DNA of 64,000 nucleotides, from assembly GCF_014138285.1 (NCBI RefSeq), contig NZ_JACGXN010000007.1, forward strand, positions 211,926 to 275,925. Direction: 5' to 3'. Origin of the DNA: Phyllobacterium myrsinacearum (lineage in GTDB: Bacteria; Pseudomonadota; Alphaproteobacteria; Rhizobiales; Rhizobiaceae). A model generated the notes under the pieces. The model was not told the origin of the DNA. It saw only the letters and a list, made by a program, of their open reading frames with translations, and ran no database searches. Of the stretch, positions 38,242-48,128 are shown piece by piece; within the stretch, counting starts at the first letter, position 1; the number at the start of each line of letters is the position of its first letter. The position numbers and the translations under genes were made by a program.

Positions 38242-38661
38242 ATGCCGGGGACGTCTCCAGCGGATCTCAAAAATGACCCATACAAGGACTACCCCGGTTT
38301 GAAACATCTCAATGAATTCGCCGATCGCCGCAAAGCGGCGGCCGAAGCCAAGCAACAGCTTCTCAAAAAGTTCGAAACAGCACCTAAGCCAACCGATCCT
38401 GAAATGTTGGCAAAGCGTGCAGAACGGGAAGCAATAGCCGCTGCACGGGCGGCCCGGCAGGCAGAGCGTGAGCGTACAAAGCAGGAAGAGCGTGATCGCA
38501 AGCTCGCCGAAGCAACTGCGGCAGCAGAGGCGGCAGCTGCGGCTGCCAACGCACTTCAGGCGGAGTCCAGCAACCGCATCGCCCGCGTCGTCGCCGACGA
38601 AGCAGAACGCAAGGCGGAACGTGATCGCCGCTACGCTGCCCGCAAGGCGAGGCAGCGCTAA
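38242..38661 (+). CDS. DUF6481-type charged helical protein
   Basis: A 139-residue protein dominated by one long charged helix (about 25-139) rich in Ala, Glu, Lys and Arg: FADRRKAAAEAKQQLLKKF, then repeated AEREAIAAARAARQAERER. The pattern matches the small alphaproteobacterial DUF6481 family as I recall it. Function is unknown; coiled-coil nucleic-acid or protein binding is possible. The start is uncertain: the frame is open to 38038, but coding-like sequence begins near 38242. Confidence 0.65.
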   Translation: MPGTSPADLKNDPYKDYPGLKHLNEFADRRKAAAEAKQQLLKKFETAPKPTDPEMLAKRAEREAIAAARAARQAERERTKQEERDRKLAEATAAAEAAAAAANALQAESSNRIARVVADEAERKAERDRRYAARKARQR

Positions 38662-38680
38662 CGGGTCTTAACCGATTCAG

Positions 38681-39193
38681 TTAGTTGCTGTAGGCACCCA
38701 GATAATCAAGCTTACCGATGGGTACGCCATTGTGCCGCAAGATGTCGTGGGCGGTTGTGATGTGAAAGAAGAAGTTCGGTAATGCGAACTTCAGCATATA
38801 GTCATGTCCGCCCAGATGCGCCTTGTTCGGGCCAAAGCTTAGGATAACCTCCCGGGTATCACTGCTATCCAGCACAGACGCATCAAGACCTTCCAGGAAC
38901 GCGACAGTATTGGCAATGCGTGCTTTCAGATCGGCAAAGCTCGTCTCCTCGTCGGGAAAGCTTGGTGTCTTGACATCTGTCAGCCGGCCGATGGTGGCTT
39001 TCGACGTGTCGCTTGCCCGTTGAATCTGCCCGGCGAACGGCAGCATGTCGGGTGCGAGACGTGCATTGACCAGCACCGAAGGGTCGATCTTCTTTTCCTG
39101 GGCATAAGCTTCGGCTTTTGCAATCAGTGCCGAGAGGATCGAGAAACCGCGGATAAAGACCGGGACTGAAATCTGGTACATAGAAAGTGACAT
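38681..39193 (-). CDS. DUF1993 family protein
   Basis: A 170-residue protein with the DUF1993 (DinB-like four-helix) pattern: MSLSMYQISVPVFIRGFSIL at the start, LAPDMLPFAGQIQRASDTSK in the middle and FFHITTAHDILRHNGVPIGKLDYLG at the end. Function is unknown. GGAAGGA precedes the ATG at 39193; the extra residues from 39253 are discarded. It lies 68 bases after fbpC on the same strand. Confidence 0.9.
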   Translation of the reverse strand: MSLSMYQISVPVFIRGFSILSALIAKAEAYAQEKKIDPSVLVNARLAPDMLPFAGQIQRASDTSKATIGRLTDVKTPSFPDEETSFADLKARIANTVAFLEGLDASVLDSSDTREVILSFGPNKAHLGGHDYMLKFALPNFFFHITTAHDILRHNGVPIGKLDYLGAYSN

Positions 39194-39261
39194 GGGTGTT
39201 CCTTCCGGGAGCATGCTTGTTTGGGCGATCGCGTTTCCCGGCTTCGGGAACAACCATCGCG

Positions 39262-40344
39262 TCAGGCGAATATATGCGGCTCACCCAGGACTTCAATGCG
39301 CACATGATCCCCGGTTGCCGGAAGATTGACCGCGGAACACTTGATCTGCACCGGCGAAGTCGTCTGGCCGTGACGAGTGCCATGGTTACCGACGATTGCA
39401 AGGGCCACGGTGCACACGGCTCCACCGAATTCGATGTCGATTACCTTGCCATAACCAATATTGCTGTCAGGTGCTGCCGTGGCATCCTTTTCGGGCACGG
39501 CGACGAGTTTCAACTGTTCGGGACGCAACATTATTTCCGCTGTGCCACGACGCTTGTTCGTCGCCGATGACAACCGGCCAAAAACGCAATCAATCCATCC
39601 GTCGCCGAGCTCTGCAGGCAAAAGAATGGCATCACCAAGAAAGGACGCCGTTGTACGGTCTGCCGGGTTCAGGTAGAGCGTGCGCGGCGATCCGGCCTGC
39701 ACCAGTTTTCCCTGTCGCATGACGGCAACCTGATCAGCGAAGGACAGGGCTTCCGCCTGATCATGGGTGACCAGAATGGTCGTGATGCCGGCTTGCTTCA
39801 AAACCGCGGCAACAGCCTTGCGCATATTCTCGCGCAGGCCCGTATCGAGCGCGGAGAACGGTTCGTCCAGCAGCATCAGCTTGGGTTGCCGCGCCAAGGC
39901 GCGAGCGAGAGAAACGCGTTGCTGTTGCCCGCCTGAAAGCTGATGCGGACGACGACCGAGCATGACGGTATCAAGTTCGACCATATCCATGAGTTCAAGA
40001 ATACGCTGGGGTCGGTCAGGGTTGCGCTTGTCGAGCCCAAAGCCGATATTGTCAGCAATGGTTAGATGCGGAAACAGTGAACCATCCTGAGTCACAAATC
40101 CAACACTGCGGCGATGTGCAGGAACAATTGCCGGCCCATCGGCCAAGATCTCGCCATTCAACGTCATCTGACCGCTATCGGGAGCTTCGAAGCCACCGAT
40201 GAGGCGGAGCAAGGTCGTCTTGCCTGATCCTGACGGACCGACAATCGCCGTGCGACTTCCTGCTGCAACCGAAAGTGTCACATCATCAACGGCAGTGGTT
40301 ACACCGTATCGTTTGGTTACACCGCGAATGTCGAGGAAAGTCAT
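39262..40344 (-). CDS. fbpC: Ferric iron ABC transporter, ATP-binding protein (FbpC type)
   Basis: A 360-residue ATPase with Walker [13 protein letters not shown], signature [15 protein letters not shown], Walker [12 protein letters not shown] and the switch His in [11 protein letters not shown]-terminal TOBE-like regulatory domain follows (about 240-360). Length and C-terminal domain fit FbpC/AfuC/PotA-type importers. It overlaps the permease stop by four bases (ATGA). Iron specificity follows from the binding protein. Confidence 0.9.
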   Translation of the reverse strand: MTFLDIRGVTKRYGVTTAVDDVTLSVAAGSRTAIVGPSGSGKTTLLRLIGGFEAPDSGQMTLNGEILADGPAIVPAHRRSVGFVTQDGSLFPHLTIADNIGFGLDKRNPDRPQRILELMDMVELDTVMLGRRPHQLSGGQQQRVSLARALARQPKLMLLDEPFSALDTGLRENMRKAVAAVLKQAGITTILVTHDQAEALSFADQVAVMRQGKLVQAGSPRTLYLNPADRTTASFLGDAILLPAELGDGWIDCVFGRLSSATNKRRGTAEIMLRPEQLKLVAVPEKDATAAPDSNIGYGKVIDIEFGGAVCTVALAIVGNHGTRHGQTTSPVQIKCSAVNLPATGDHVRIEVLGEPHIFA

Positions 40345-41930
40345 CGTCCAATAATCCGTTTCGACTGGGCATGCAGCAGGAGCGTGAGGGGCAGGGACAG
40401 CACGACCATCATCAGTGCATAGGGCGCAGCAGCCACATAATCAATCTCACTGGTCAATGACCAGAATTCCGTGGCCAGTGTGCGTGTACCATTGGGTGCA
40501 AGCATCAGTGTGGCCGTCAATTCATTGGTAATGCCGAGCGCAACCAGCGCAATACTTGCCGCTGCGCCAGGCGCTGCCAGCCGCATTGTAATGCGCGTGA
40601 CGGCCTGTGCAGGTGTGCGGCCGAGGGCCATGGCTGCCCGTTCCAGTTCGACCGGTGCCTGGGCAATGCTGGCGCGCAGGCCAACGAGCGCGCGCGGCAG
40701 GAAAAGCAGGCCGTAGGCGAGCAGTAGTGTCGCGGCTGTCTGATAAAGCGGCAGGACGGCGCGCACCGTTATCGTCACAAGCGCCAATGCAACCACGACG
40801 CCGGGCAGGGAGCCGACATAATAATGGCAGGCCTCAAGCGCGCGTTGAATCCGGCCGGGAGCCCGCACGGAAAGCCAAGCCATTGGGATGGCCGCGACGG
40901 TGGCAAGGAGCGCACCGGCAATAGCCAGAAGCACAGTGGTGCCGAAAGCAGTACCAATGGCACCGAGATCCCAGACCGCTGTGCCTCCGGCAATAAGCCA
41001 GCGGCCCAAGGTCACGAAAGGAACACCGAGTGCCAATGCGGTTGTGATCAGCGGGATCAGCAGGCAGGGCAGCGCAAGCCAGCCAAGCCGATGCCTCGTA
41101 GCGGGGCGGGCTGAGCCCGAGCCGACACGCGCATACCGTTCGTTGCCGCGGATCAGGGCCTCAAGTGCCAGCAAACCCGCGCAGCACAGTACAAGGACGC
41201 CTGCCAGCATATTGGCAGCCGGGCCATTGAAGGTCGACTGGAACTGGTCGACGATCGCCGTCGCAAATGTATCGAAGCGGATCATCACGAAAAGGCCGTA
41301 CTCTGCTAAAAGATGGAGACCGATCAGCAGGGATCCGCCGCAGATCGCAAGGCGCAGTTGCGGCAGGAGCACGCGAAAAAAGACACGCCATGGGCCAAGG
41401 CCAAGCGATGCTCCGACATCTTCCATCGCAGGATCGACCCGCCGCATCTGCGCGGCAACAGGAAGATAGAGGAACGGGAAATAGGCGAGAACAGATACCA
41501 GTACACCGCCGAACAGACCGTGCAGGCTGGGAGCAATGCTGATCCACGCATAGCTGTGGACAAATGCAGGAACAGCCAAAGGCGCAACCGCAAGCCAAGC
41601 CCAGAGCCGGGCACCGGGTAGATCGGTACGCTCCGTCAGCCAAGCCAGACTGACTGCCAGAATGATCGAAAGCGGGATCGTCCAGACTTCCAGTAGAACC
41701 GTGTTGACCAGGAGTTCGCCAACCCGGGCGCGAAACACCAGTGCTACGACCGCATCCCATCCGGTTTGCATGGTAACCCAGATGACGAAACCGAGCGGCA
41801 GCAGACTGAAAAATGCGACAATCCCTGCAAAGCCGAAAACAGACAGAGACGGCAAGCGGCGTCGGGCTTTCAGGAACCGCGCGACATCAGCGTCGGGATC
41901 TGCACCGTTTATTGATCCGGTTGATAACAA
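40341..41930 (-). CDS. fbpB: Ferric iron ABC transporter permease (FbpB type, fused)
   Basis: A 529-residue permease with about 12 membrane helices in two homologous halves, as in FbpB/SfuB. Each half has an EAA-type loop: [20 protein letters not shown] in the first half and [17 protein letters not shown] in the second. The first helix is preceded by a 30-residue cytosolic tail. The 150 bases between the binding-protein gene (upstream) and this gene contain no clear terminator, so an operon fbpA-fbpB-fbpC is likely. Confidence 0.92.
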   Translation of the reverse strand: MLSTGSINGADPDADVARFLKARRRLPSLSVFGFAGIVAFFSLLPLGFVIWVTMQTGWDAVVALVFRARVGELLVNTVLLEVWTIPLSIILAVSLAWLTERTDLPGARLWAWLAVAPLAVPAFVHSYAWISIAPSLHGLFGGVLVSVLAYFPFLYLPVAAQMRRVDPAMEDVGASLGLGPWRVFFRVLLPQLRLAICGGSLLIGLHLLAEYGLFVMIRFDTFATAIVDQFQSTFNGPAANMLAGVLVLCCAGLLALEALIRGNERYARVGSGSARPATRHRLGWLALPCLLIPLITTALALGVPFVTLGRWLIAGGTAVWDLGAIGTAFGTTVLLAIAGALLATVAAIPMAWLSVRAPGRIQRALEACHYYVGSLPGVVVALALVTITVRAVLPLYQTAATLLLAYGLLFLPRALVGLRASIAQAPVELERAAMALGRTPAQAVTRITMRLAAPGAAASIALVALGITNELTATLMLAPNGTRTLATEFWSLTSEIDYVAAAPYALMMVVLSLPLTLLLHAQSKRIIGR

Positions 41931-42080
41931 TTCACATTTGCTTTCATAGGCATGGGCGCTTTGTCGCGACCTGATCAGTCTTCTTATCCGAAGCCAAATC
42001 GAACAACACCCCCCACAGGACCAAATGTCGCTGCAGGAGGTGCGAGCTGTTCTTTCCGTGCCGGATAACCGGCGCGGCGG

Positions 42081-43091
42081 TTAAAGCAATCCTGCTGCCG
42101 TCATCAGGTCTGTGACCTTCTTGCTGTTCAACTTGGAAGGTTCGACCTTTGGAGCCTGCAGGTCAGCCAGAGGAACAAGCGCTGCATTGGATGCCGCATC
42201 CTTGCCAACCGCATACTCGAAAGAATCTCCGTCCTTCAGTACAGTCTGGCCACTCTTGCCTGTAACCCATTTCAGAAATGCCTGCGCATCTTCCTTGTGC
42301 TTGCTGGAAGCCAGAACGCCACCGCCTGAGATGCTTACGAATGCACCCGGATCTTCATGCTTGAAGTAGTGCAGCGAAACGTTCTTGCTGTTCTCGCCGG
42401 TTTTGGCCTGATCGCCGAAATAGTAATAGTGATAGATCACCGCGCCTTCGATCTCGCCAGCATTAACGGCCTTCATGGCAACGCTGTTGCCTTTGTATGC
42501 CTTGGAATTTTCTTTGAGTGCCTTCAACCACTTGGCCGTTGTTTCCTCACCTTTCAGTTCCAGAAGGGCGCTGACGATGGCCTGGAAGTCTGCACCAGCA
42601 GGCGCTGCGCCCCAGCGACCCTTCCAGTTCGCATCGGCAAGGTCGAGAAGTGACTTTGGCAGCTTGTCTTCGGTCAGCTTGGTCTTGTCATAGGCGAATA
42701 CGGTCGAGCGGGCGGCGACTCCGGTCCAGCGTCCATGCTCAGGACGGAAGTTGGCTGGAACCTGGTCAAGTACCGCCTTGTCGAGCGGTGCGAAGAGCTT
42801 GGCATTGTCAACGAGAACCATTCCGGGCGAGTTTTCCGTCAGAAACGCGTCAGCCGGGGAGGCCGTACCTTCCTGAACGATCTGGTTGGCAAGTTCCATG
42901 TCCTTGCCGTTGCGGATCGTCACCTTGATACCGGTTTCCTTGGTGAAGCCATCAGCCCACTCTTTCGTGAGGCTCTCGTGCTGGGCATTGTACACAACGA
43001 TGCCATCGGCGCTCTGCGCCATCGCCGGAGTGGTGATTAAAGCAACGACAAGCGCCGCAGCACTCGCAAAAGTCGGAAAGTTGATTTTCAT
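42081..43091 (-). CDS. fbpA: Ferric iron ABC transporter substrate-binding protein (FbpA type)
   Basis: A 336-residue periplasmic protein: signal peptide MKINFPTFASAAALVVALI to AMAQ, then GIVVYNAQHESLTKEWADGF, NGKDMELANQIV and the Tyr-rich iron site VIYHYYYFGDQ (about residues 215-225), typical of Tyr-ligated FbpA/FutA/AfuA proteins. The start at 43091 has AGAGG upstream. The 288-base gap to the next, divergent gene should hold the promoter; I could not define an Irr, RirA or Fur site. Confidence 0.93.
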   Translation of the reverse strand: MKINFPTFASAAALVVALITTPAMAQSADGIVVYNAQHESLTKEWADGFTKETGIKVTIRNGKDMELANQIVQEGTASPADAFLTENSPGMVLVDNAKLFAPLDKAVLDQVPANFRPEHGRWTGVAARSTVFAYDKTKLTEDKLPKSLLDLADANWKGRWGAAPAGADFQAIVSALLELKGEETTAKWLKALKENSKAYKGNSVAMKAVNAGEIEGAVIYHYYYFGDQAKTGENSKNVSLHYFKHEDPGAFVSISGGGVLASSKHKEDAQAFLKWVTGKSGQTVLKDGDSFEYAVGKDAASNAALVPLADLQAPKVEPSKLNSKKVTDLMTAAGLL

Positions 43092-43378
43092 GAAAACCTC
43101 TTTAGTTTGTATGGCTTGCAGAGCAAATTTCGGTCGTGCCAACAAGGACCCGGAACACCTCAGCCATACAAAACATGAGATATTTGGTCAACAAAAATAC
43201 CCCCTGTTTATACCCGTGGAACCACCATCACGAAATAGTTATCGCTGTCATCACCGAGTGTGATTTGCGTTAGGGACAAAAGAGGAATTTACTTCCTTCT
43301 CATCTGCGGTTTTCATGCACCATGACGGGGTGACAACGCAGGTACTGTCAAAGCCTTAGCCATCTCAGGGAGTGTGTC

Positions 43379-43672
43379 ATGCCTTTTACAAGCAGGGACC
43401 AACGTATTCACTCCACAACCGACTGGGAGATCATGCAGCAGGCCCACAATCAGGCATCCAAGATGCTTGATCGCTGCCCGAAAACCCATGCGCGTTGTAA
43501 CCATCTCGCCAAGATCGTGATCGCCATTTATGAAAGCGGCGTTCAGAATATTGACGAGCTGGCCGTGATGGCGGCAAACCGTGAACTGAATGTCCTGGCC
43601 GAGAAGGGATATTTTCAACAGCCGTTTCGTGTTGCATCAATCAACCAACGGCCTGACGCGCGTCACTCATAA
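43379..43672 (+). CDS. Small hypothetical protein
   Basis: A 97-residue soluble protein (MPFTSRDQRIHSTTDW) with a helical core (QQAHNQASKMLDRC; HLAKIVIAIYESGVQNIDELAVMAANRE). GGGAG precedes the ATG and codon use is like the neighbours', so it is probably real. I recognise no domain. It is divergent from fbpA. Confidence 0.65.
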   Translation: MPFTSRDQRIHSTTDWEIMQQAHNQASKMLDRCPKTHARCNHLAKIVIAIYESGVQNIDELAVMAANRELNVLAEKGYFQQPFRVASINQRPDARHS

Positions 43673-43781
43673 AGATTTATGCTGGCAGTGCTGATAACTG
43701 GAGGCTGGCTTTTATGCTTCCGCCAATCTGATATCATCGTTCGCGCCGTATCCGATCGGATTCGCCTGCGGAGAGATACTC

Positions 43782-44357
43782 ATGAACATGCAATATCACT
43801 GGCTCAATGAGCCAGAATCCCACCACGGCGATGCCCGTCAGCTTGCGCTTTCAACAGCTGAGAACACCGATTTCTGGCAACAGACATTTTACGGCTTCGA
43901 GCGCGACAACGGCCACGCCTATCTGACGCCCGTCAGTGGCGATTTCAGCGCCAGCGTGACTGTGCGGGGGTATTACAAGGAATTGTACGATCAGGCGGGA
44001 TTGATGCTTCGGATCAATCCCCAGAACTGGATCAAGACCGGCATCGAATATACCGATGGTCTCATGCATTTCAGTGTTGTGGTCACCAATCGCATTTCCG
44101 ATTGGTCGGTTATCCCCTTGCACACAGCTGGAACTGAAGACGATGTGCATATCAGGCTCACCCGCCATGATGACGCGGTGCGCGTTCAGTTTGCGGTCAA
44201 TGACGCGCCGTGGCAGCTGGCGCGGCTTGCGCCTTTCTCCAATGCGGACGCATCAGTGGGCATCATGGCCTGTTCACCGCAACGGGGTGGATTTGAAGCA
44301 CAATTCCGGGATCTGAACGTGGGGCCGGCAATCCCGCGTGACCTGCACGCGGATTAG
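43782..44357 (+). CDS. DUF1349 family protein (concanavalin-like fold)
   Basis: A 191-residue protein with the DUF1349 pattern: STAENTDFWQQTFYGFERDN, FSASVTVRGYYKELYDQAGLMLRI, WIKTGIEYTDG and GIMACSPQRGGFEAQF. The fold is a jelly roll like lectins or glycoside-binding domains. The function of cytosolic members is unknown. The start is either 43782 or 43788 (MQYHWL). It converges with the GntR gene. Confidence 0.9.
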   Translation: MNMQYHWLNEPESHHGDARQLALSTAENTDFWQQTFYGFERDNGHAYLTPVSGDFSASVTVRGYYKELYDQAGLMLRINPQNWIKTGIEYTDGLMHFSVVVTNRISDWSVIPLHTAGTEDDVHIRLTRHDDAVRVQFAVNDAPWQLARLAPFSNADASVGIMACSPQRGGFEAQFRDLNVGPAIPRDLHAD

Positions 44358-44378
44358 ACGTGGCGGCGAGGAGTGTTT

Positions 44379-45125
44379 CTAGCTCGCGAAAAGTTCGGGT
44401 CGCTTGGTTTGCAACTGCAGCAGCATTTTGCCCATTTTGGAAATATGATCTTCCATTGTTGCAACTGCCCGCTCAACGCTGTTGTCCGCGATGGCCGCAA
44501 CAATCGCTTCATGCTCTTTCAGCGTTTCAACCATGCGTGTTTCGTAGTGCAGGAGCAGCCGTCGCACGCGGTCGATCTGGCTGCGCTCTTTCGAGGCAAT
44601 CTCGCGCAATCCGACCAGACCGGCAGCATCGCAGATCATATCGTGAAGTTCTTCATCAAGCGCGTAAAAACCCTCGAAATCCCTGATCTCTGCTGCCTTG
44701 CGCTGCCGATCCAAATTGTTGCGCAGGCTATGCACGGTGTCTGCTGAACTTCGCTCCGCTGCACGCCGGATCGCCGCCGTTTCAAGCGCAATGCGGACAA
44801 ACTGCGCGGTCTCGATCTTGTCCAGCCGCAACCGCGCAACGAAGGTTCCGGTCTGCGGGTAAATCTCCACCAGCCCTTCATCAGCAAGACGGTTGATGGC
44901 ATCGCTGACCGGGGTACGTGATACGCCGAGTTGCAGTGCCACCAGTTCCTTGCGGATGGCTTCGCCCGGTGCGAGCTGCGATGAAATGATGGCTTGGCGC
45001 AGGATGGAATACACCTGATCCTTGCGTGTGACCGCGACGACTTTTTGTTCTCTGTAACTTTTGCCGCCTGTCCCCAATTGCACGTTCCATGCTCCCCGAA
45101 ATGCCCAATTTCGCGAAATCGTCAT
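44379..45125 (-). CDS. GntR-family (FCD domain) transcriptional regulator
   Basis: A 248-residue regulator with an N-terminal winged HTH (about 35-100: SILRQAIISSQLAPGEAIRKEL and VSRTPVSDAINRLADEGLVE) and a C-terminal all-helical FCD domain (about 110-235) with the metal-binding His residues in EELHDMICDAAG and MEDHISKMG. It is divergent from the sugar ABC operon, with a palindromic candidate operator between them, so it probably controls that operon in response to a sugar or sugar acid. Confidence 0.9.
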   Translation of the reverse strand: MTISRNWAFRGAWNVQLGTGGKSYREQKVVAVTRKDQVYSILRQAIISSQLAPGEAIRKELVALQLGVSRTPVSDAINRLADEGLVEIYPQTGTFVARLRLDKIETAQFVRIALETAAIRRAAERSSADTVHSLRNNLDRQRKAAEIRDFEGFYALDEELHDMICDAAGLVGLREIASKERSQIDRVRRLLLHYETRMVETLKEHEAIVAAIADNSVERAVATMEDHISKMGKMLLQLQTKRPELFAS

Positions 45126-45172
45126 GACCTCATTAGATGGAATGAAGCATTTGACTCCTGTTCAATAACATC

Positions 45173-45182
45173 TAACATGTTA
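45173..45182. promoter_or_regulatory. Candidate GntR operator between the regulator and sugar ABC genes
   Basis: The perfect palindrome TAACATGTTA lies in the 93-base divergent gap, and ATCTAACATGTTACATATTAGC around it adds a partial second half-site (CTAA...TTAG). Position and symmetry fit a FadR/FCD-type operator; binding is inferred. Confidence 0.5.
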
Positions 45183-45218
45183 CATATTAGCTTGAAAGAA
45201 TGTTTTGGGAGGAACATT

Positions 45219-46775
45219 TTGGATAGTCGGCTGCCGATCGTATCGATGCGCGGCATCAGCAAGTCGTTTGCCCATATTGTTGCTCTCCGCAGCGTTGATC
45301 TCGACATCTATCCGGGCGAGATTCATGCTGTCATGGGAGAAAACGGTGCGGGGAAGTCGACACTGGTGAAGATCCTCAGCGGCGTTCACCGTCGCAGCGG
45401 CGGTGATATGCATGTGCGGGGACGGGAGGTTGATTTCGCGTCTCCCAAGGAGGCAGAGCGCAATGGCATTGCCATCATCCATCAGGAACTCAATCTCATT
45501 CCGAGCCTGACCGTATCTGAGAATATCTTTCTTGGCCGAGAGCCGCTGATCGGCGGCTTGTTCATTGATCGCGGCAGCATCGAGAAAAAGAGCGCCGAAC
45601 TTCTCAACCGGTTCGGCATCGACATTGATCCGCGCACCGATGTCGAGAATTTGCGCGTCGGGGAGCAGCAGCTTGTCGAGATTGCCCGTGCGTTGTCCCT
45701 GAATGCCGATGTACTGGTTCTTGATGAGCCGACGTCGGCGCTCTCGGAAGCCGAGGCGCAGAGACTTGCGAGTTTCGTACGGGAGCTGGCCCGTGACGGC
45801 GTTGCCATTGTCTACATTTCCCACCGCATGAATGAGATTTTTGCTCTGGCTGACAAGATTACTGTTCTGCGTGATGGAAACTTTATCGCCACGCGCAAAG
45901 CGCAAGACGTAAGCGAACGCGATCTCATCCGCATGATGGTTGGTCGCGACCTGGCAGCGCCGGAACCGAAGGTAGACGTATCAGACAGAGCTGTGGTGCT
46001 TTCTGCGCGCAATCTCGGCCTGCGTCGCCCCAACTCACGCGGAAGCATGCATAACGTGGTCAATGATGTGAGTTTTGAGGTTCATGCGGGTGAGATTCTC
46101 GGCATTGGCGGTTTGCTTGGTTCAGGTCGTACAGAAGTGCTCGAACTGATTTTCGGAGCGGCGACCGGAGAACGCTCCGGTACGATCATGCGTGGCGGCG
46201 TTGTTCTTGATGCACGCGCGCTAACACCCAGGCGATCGGTGGCAAAAGGAATCGCCTTCCTCACGGAAGACCGAAAGGGCACCGGGCTTCTTATGGATGC
46301 CGATATCCGCTCCAACGCCGTGCTGCCCTCGTTACCCTGGCTTGCACCGTTTGGCTGGATCAATCGACGCCGTGAAAATCCTGTCGCCAGTCGCGTCATC
46401 AAATCGATGCGTGTGCGCTGCGATGGCCCGGATCAGAGGATCGACCAACTGAGCGGCGGTAACCAGCAAAAGGTGGTGCTCGGCAAATGGCTGGAAACCC
46501 GGCCAAGCGTCGTGCTTCTGGACGAGCCGACGCGCGGCATCGATGTGGGCGCAAAAGACGAAATCTACGACCTTCTTAAAAAACTCGCACATGCCGGTGT
46601 CGCCGTCATCATGGTGAGTTCAGAGTTACCCGAGCTTCTTGCGCTCTCCAGCCGTATTCTCGTGATGTGTGAGGGCAAGGCATCAGGCATTCTCGAAAAC
46701 GCCGAGTTTTCCGAAGAGCGTGTCATGGAATTGGCGACGCCCACGGGAACAGCCCTTTCGAGGGACGCGGCATGA
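45219..46775 (+). CDS. Sugar ABC transporter, duplicated ATP-binding protein (RbsA/MglA type)
   Basis: A 518-residue protein with two ABC domains. The first has [16 protein letters not shown] and Walker [14 protein letters not shown]; the second has [16 protein letters not shown] (degenerate Walker A) with [15 protein letters not shown] and [12 protein letters not shown]. This is the layout of CUT2-family monosaccharide importers. TTG at 45219 is chosen because GGGAGG lies just upstream and [17 protein letters not shown] aligns with family N-termini. It overlaps the permease start by four bases. Confidence 0.93.
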   Translation: MDSRLPIVSMRGISKSFAHIVALRSVDLDIYPGEIHAVMGENGAGKSTLVKILSGVHRRSGGDMHVRGREVDFASPKEAERNGIAIIHQELNLIPSLTVSENIFLGREPLIGGLFIDRGSIEKKSAELLNRFGIDIDPRTDVENLRVGEQQLVEIARALSLNADVLVLDEPTSALSEAEAQRLASFVRELARDGVAIVYISHRMNEIFALADKITVLRDGNFIATRKAQDVSERDLIRMMVGRDLAAPEPKVDVSDRAVVLSARNLGLRRPNSRGSMHNVVNDVSFEVHAGEILGIGGLLGSGRTEVLELIFGAATGERSGTIMRGGVVLDARALTPRRSVAKGIAFLTEDRKGTGLLMDADIRSNAVLPSLPWLAPFGWINRRRENPVASRVIKSMRVRCDGPDQRIDQLSGGNQQKVVLGKWLETRPSVVLLDEPTRGIDVGAKDEIYDLLKKLAHAGVAVIMVSSELPELLALSSRILVMCEGKASGILENAEFSEERVMELATPTGTALSRDAA

Positions 46776-48097
46776 CACAAACAAGCGAGCAGACCATGCA
46801 GTCATCCCGAGGCAATCTCGGCCGAATCCGAACCCTATTGAACGCGACCAAACTCTATTGGGGACTGGTGCTGCTGTTTCTGGTCGGCATCCTGTCTTCA
46901 CCCGTCTCGTCCAAAGGACACAATATCTTCCTGTCCTACGGCAACATCTCTGATGTTTTCCGGCAGATTTCCGTCACGGGCATCACGGCGGTGGGTATGA
47001 CGCTGGTCATTCTTATCGCCGGAATCGACCTGTCCGTTGGATCTGTCCTCGCGCTCGGTTCCGTCGTTTGCGCCATGCTTTTGACCAATGAAGGCTGGTC
47101 GGCCGCCTATTCCATCGGTGTTCCCGCCATTTTTGTCTTGGTATTTCTCGTCGTTCTGGGCGCTGGATTGTTTATAACCAGAGCGCAAAGCCGGCCTGCC
47201 GGCGAACAGGCGAATGATCAAACACGGTTGAACCGTATTATCGCCTTTGTGGCGATCGTGGTCGCGGCCGCTATTGCCTGGTGGGTTGCATCAGGCGCAG
47301 ACACAAAGGCGGGTGTGCTTCTGGTCCTCCTGGTGGTTCCGGCTGTCGGTTTTCTGCTCGGCATGGTCAACGGACTTGTCATCGTTGGCGGCCGGTTACA
47401 GCCCTTTATTGTAACGCTCGCCATGATGGTAGCCGGGCTTGGAATTGCGCGCCTGACGGCCGGTCAGAACACGGCTGTCTGGCCCGTTTACACCGGCAGC
47501 AACGCAACAGAGAATTTCGAGTTTCTACGCTCGCTGATATTTGGACTGGTTCCGGTGCCGGGGCTGATTTTCGCGGGCATCATCATCCTGTTCTGGGTAA
47601 TTCTGAAATACACCAAGTTCGGGCGATACATCTATGCGATCGGCGGCAATGAAGAGGCCGCACGGCTGGCGGGCGTGCCGGTCTGGCGGGTAAAAATAAC
47701 CGTCTATGCCATATCAGGTTATCTCGCGGCACTCGCGGGTATTCTCTATGTTGCGCAATACAGACAGGGAAAGCCCGACGCGGGCATGGGACTTGAGCTT
47801 GATGCCATCGCTGCCGTCGTCATTGGTGGCACCAGTTTGATGGGTGGGCGCGGTTCGATGATCGGCACCCTTGTGGGCGTGCTCATCTTTGGTTTTCTCA
47901 GCAATATCCTGCAACTCAACAATATCGACAGCAACACGCAACTGGTGCTCAAGGGCATCATCATTATTGTTGCCGTGCTGCTGCAGGAGCGGCGCTCCAG
48001 CGGATGGCTGTTTTTTATCTCCCAATTGATGACAGCCAGCTCACCTAAGAAATCCGTGCCCGACAAGCCAGATAAGCGGCAAGGGCAGGGTGAATGA
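46772..48097 (+). CDS. Sugar ABC transporter permease (CUT2, XylH/RbsC type)
   Basis: A 441-residue inner-membrane protein with about 10-12 helices. VTGITAVGMTLVILIAGIDLSVGS and LGMVNGLVIVGGRLQPFIVTLAMM are CUT2 permease signatures, and the EAA-like loop appears as YAIGGNEEAARLAGVPV. At 441 residues it is nearer XylH than RbsC. The ATG overlaps the ATPase stop by four bases. Xylose or another pentose is possible but not shown. Confidence 0.92.
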   Translation: MTQTSEQTMQSSRGNLGRIRTLLNATKLYWGLVLLFLVGILSSPVSSKGHNIFLSYGNISDVFRQISVTGITAVGMTLVILIAGIDLSVGSVLALGSVVCAMLLTNEGWSAAYSIGVPAIFVLVFLVVLGAGLFITRAQSRPAGEQANDQTRLNRIIAFVAIVVAAAIAWWVASGADTKAGVLLVLLVVPAVGFLLGMVNGLVIVGGRLQPFIVTLAMMVAGLGIARLTAGQNTAVWPVYTGSNATENFEFLRSLIFGLVPVPGLIFAGIIILFWVILKYTKFGRYIYAIGGNEEAARLAGVPVWRVKITVYAISGYLAALAGILYVAQYRQGKPDAGMGLELDAIAAVVIGGTSLMGGRGSMIGTLVGVLIFGFLSNILQLNNIDSNTQLVLKGIIIIVAVLLQERRSSGWLFFISQLMTASSPKKSVPDKPDKRQGQGE

Positions 48098-48128
48098 ACT
48101 GACAATAGAGAACATCAGGGAGGACAGC